A stretch of DNA of 33,679 bases, from positions 1 to 33,679 of the forward strand of contig JAGVKG010000061.1 of the NCBI GenBank assembly GCA_020050685.1. The letters run 5' to 3'. A program made the translations under genes and the position numbers. Below the pieces are notes generated by a model. That model was not told where the DNA came from, did no database searches, and saw nothing but the letters and a program-made list of their open reading frames with translations. How positions within the stretch are numbered: position 1 is the stretch's first letter; each line of letters begins with the position of its first letter. Below, in pieces: positions 32,901 to 33,679 of this stretch. This stretch comes from Candidatus Obscuribacterales bacterium (GTDB lineage Bacteria; Cyanobacteriota; Vampirovibrionia; Obscuribacterales; Obscuribacteraceae).

Positions 32901-33679
32901 CGTTAAGCACAATGTGGCTAGAATCGGCTGGCGATGTGTCAAGGACTATAGTGCCGCCATCTGCCACCGCTGTGTTGGTGCCATTGGCTGTGACATTATT
33001 ATCACCAAGATAAACTTGTCCACCATTTAGCTCCATTTGATTAACATTTGCATTGGTGTTGGATCCCGGCGTTGCATCGCCAATTGTAATTGTGACATTA
33101 CCAGAGCCTGTGGTATCACTATCGGCTGTAACTGTGCTTCCTGTATTCAAGACGATGTATCCATTGGCTGAGTCATTATTTTGAATTAGGACATTGCCTT
33201 CTGTGGCGGAAATGGTTGCACCGGCATCGACATTCAAGTTTCCGGTATTTGTCGTAATTGATACAGAACCATCCGTAGAAGAAACGTTGCTAGTGTCGAT
33301 ACCTGTATTGGCGGTTAGGGTCACATCTGCACCAGTGACACTTGCATTATTATCGATGTTGCCACTGGAGGATAATGTCACGGAGCCATCGGCAGTGGTG
33401 TTGGCATTTATGACCAGGCTATCTCCAGCACTGAGAGTAGCATCGTTGGATGCATCTACCGTGCCATTAACATTCAATGTCGTGTCAGCTGTCAATGTAA
33501 CGTCGGTACCAGATACATTGCCGGTCGTTAGGTCATTGCCAGAGGACACTGTGAAGGAACCACCAGCGGTGCCGTCCAACGTTCCGTTGAAGTCAGATTG
33601 AGTTGCATCAACATTGCCACCAGCCGTGAGCGTTATCGTATCGCCAGCAGAGGTTGTACCGGTGCCGCTGAGGTTGGTA
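29965..33679 (-). CDS. Giant beta-helix adhesin/exoprotein-like protein, C-terminal part (5' end outside window)
   Basis: An open frame of 1238 codons that is still open at the window edge, so the start is missing. The composition is extreme: Gly, Ser, Thr, Asn, Val and Leu dominate, Lys and Arg are rare, and short strands alternate with N/G turns (NNSGT, GGSLTLTNAG and similar). This is the look of a right-handed parallel beta-helix as in filamentous-haemagglutinin/large exoprotein families. A ~110-residue module near 32880-33201 is repeated in diverged form at 30262-30606 by the C-terminus. The last ~85 residues are non-repetitive, contain RFFGRLGNPGGD and end acidic; I see no autotransporter barrel or sorting motif. 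Several Cys pairs (CC, CGFC) are unusual for this class. Cell-surface or secreted location is inferred. Confidence 0.8.
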   Translation of the reverse strand, partial: TNLSGTGTTSAGDTITLTAGGNVDATQSDFNGTLDGTAGGSFTVSSGNDLTTGNVSGTDVTLTADTTLNVNGTVDASNDATLSAGDSLVINANTTADGSVTLSSSGNIDNNASVTGADVTLTANTGIDTSNVSSTDGSVSITTNTGNLNVDAGATISATEGNVLIQNNDSANGYIVLNTGSTVTADSDTTGSGNVTITIGDATPGSNTNANVNQMELNGGQVYLGDNNVTANGTNTAVADGGTIVLDTSPADSSHIVLNGDVLIEANAPSTVTPTVLDSLDLTDPDITSLILTLQGLGTLGGTLQVSGGVGIGGNVIIDPSDLAPELTAQNIPGNVTITMQGFSLGSPININIDGNSTTSYVYIAGTQEFMGSGALNISSDQAGPVLQVASTGLLSATGDMSLAFNGNASFAGTIAAGADITMTGTGGTGTTITNTGLVSAGDALAVNNMAGALNVLNNGTMSGATVAMYNNSSVNVSGTGTLTGTNGLNFVSDTSSVTVCQNIINGAISGSAATTFMAGAYNSDLTIGSVSAQTLVFASGTGNLTLEAGADVTQTSGTLTLASSTINIEADTTVSAPSLVLDTGLLNNAGTLVSTVGDITITNQPTTTAPTCCGITPFAGSGSLTVNNTGVIDSAGGLNINGTNLTINNTGVAGEQQFPGGCGFCAYIPTAGAGVMSAVGTLSITGQGVAMFNNSGTMESMTGQVNFTTNGGGFTLNNSGIVDAYQGLSLLSNGGGSHTNGGIDLNNSGSMVSETGSFSARSNSSKVTVNNLCTISASQDVTITSNGVGGETTYFTNKGTIESLNGSFVMTNNGGDINFTSCCNLTANQNISVTNNGGGQTNQTFNFSGTVRATNGQVLISNHGGSLTLTNAGALSGGTLVSLDTTGGTLSLTNSGSVTAPSLSFTATRGVHTFANTGTITTSGALTLKGDNGMTVSGTGYITATGGLSINSKSSSVVVNQAGISGTISGKSGTYYSVTTTNSGLTAGSIDAGLGSISLVAGTNAVGQSVALNVANGAIMYANEGNIILQNMDTSTGTISIGQNTDIFAYTKKSTVLGNVYIVIGAIPASPVLGTAPSNVTVNLSNGGKIYFGAQGITANGAVSNLYAIRTKMVFSTGGRSASAIQLQGNSKITADPPDVVLLDPVEGTYVDMYTGQVYDAATGALLSPTVVDATMTDLGTDQLTNTGTSSTTTESSSSPSEPVRFFGRLGNPGGDVVDTGDVYEDEEPGVVAQGN
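30262..30606 (-). repeat. C-terminal copy of a duplicated adhesin module
   Basis: Encodes a module starting EGNIILQN and running through GNVYIVIG, LSNGGKIYFG, ITANG and IQLQGNSKITAD. The same landmarks occur in the same order in the copy at 32880-33201. Confidence 0.6.
32880..33201 (-). repeat. N-proximal copy of the duplicated adhesin module
   Basis: Encodes EGNVLIQN, GNVTITIG, LNGGQVYLG, VTANG and IVLNGDVLIEA in that order, matching the landmarks of the copy at 30262-30606. Confidence 0.6.

Noticed and set aside
33194-33601. Long plus-strand frames opposite the giant exoprotein gene
   Set aside because: They mirror the biased codons of the minus-strand gene (Val/Thr/Pro-rich translations) and lack start signals.
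29965-33679. Repetitive DNA considered as a CRISPR array or satellite
   Set aside because: The repeats vary in length and sequence, there are no uniform spacers, and the whole stretch is one uninterrupted reading frame with protein-level periodicity.

Overview
This window looks like a chromosomal segment from a heterotrophic, Gram-negative-like bacterium. A plausible placement is a non-photosynthetic relative of Cyanobacteria (Vampirovibrionia/Melainabacteria, for example Obscuribacterales). The hints are a nucleotidyltransferase/phosphohexomutase-like fusion and a DUF2442-XRE protein of kinds I recall from cyanobacteria, together with catabolic genes of a heterotroph. This placement is inference: no rRNA or other decisive marker is present.

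Left part (150-9820, all minus strand). First comes a short catabolic operon: a 70-residue biotin carrier domain, HMG-CoA lyase, an enoyl-CoA hydratase and MobA, the first three pointing to leucine/isovalerate breakdown. Next are a secreted protein and a coiled-coil/Lys-Pro-Ala-rich protein of unknown function. A carbohydrate/envelope operon follows: gpsA, a GT4 glycosyltransferase, and an 857-residue sugar-nucleotidyltransferase fused to a phosphohexomutase-like domain whose active-site loops are all degenerate. A rhodanese gene with a clear terminator closes this part.

Middle (9821-16943). The rhodanese gene is divergent from an HxlR-type regulator plus an ABM-fold monooxygenase. The intergenic region holds a 9-bp inverted repeat placed like a shared operator. 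Next are an orphan antitoxin-like XRE regulator with a palindromic promoter, an oversized (1050 aa) TadG-like protein with its own near-consensus promoter, and an islet made of a TacA/TacT-type toxin-antitoxin pair beside a DUF4160 + DUF2442-XRE pair.

Right (17113-29844). An oppA-oppB-oppC peptide-uptake operon (no ATPase genes here) is followed by the conserved rpmG-tRNA-Trp-secE-nusG-rplK-rplA information-processing cluster. That cluster contains a tandem duplication of the nusG 3' end and two copies of a dispersed repeat flanking rplA. Then come a polytopic Fe-S membrane protein on the minus strand, a 490-bp repeat-containing gap, and a plus-strand catabolic operon: class III aminotransferase, aldehyde dehydrogenase and acyl-CoA dehydrogenase, closed by a strong terminator.

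End (29965-33679). This is the C-terminal 1238 codons of a giant beta-helix/adhesin-like exoprotein on the minus strand, whose N-terminus lies outside the window. It has a duplicated ~110-residue module and unusual cysteine clusters. No single spectacular new system is proven. The best leads are the HxlR/rhodanese/ABM regulon, the four-gene DUF4160/DUF2442-XRE/TacAT stack, the degenerate mutase domain and the cysteine-bearing adhesin.
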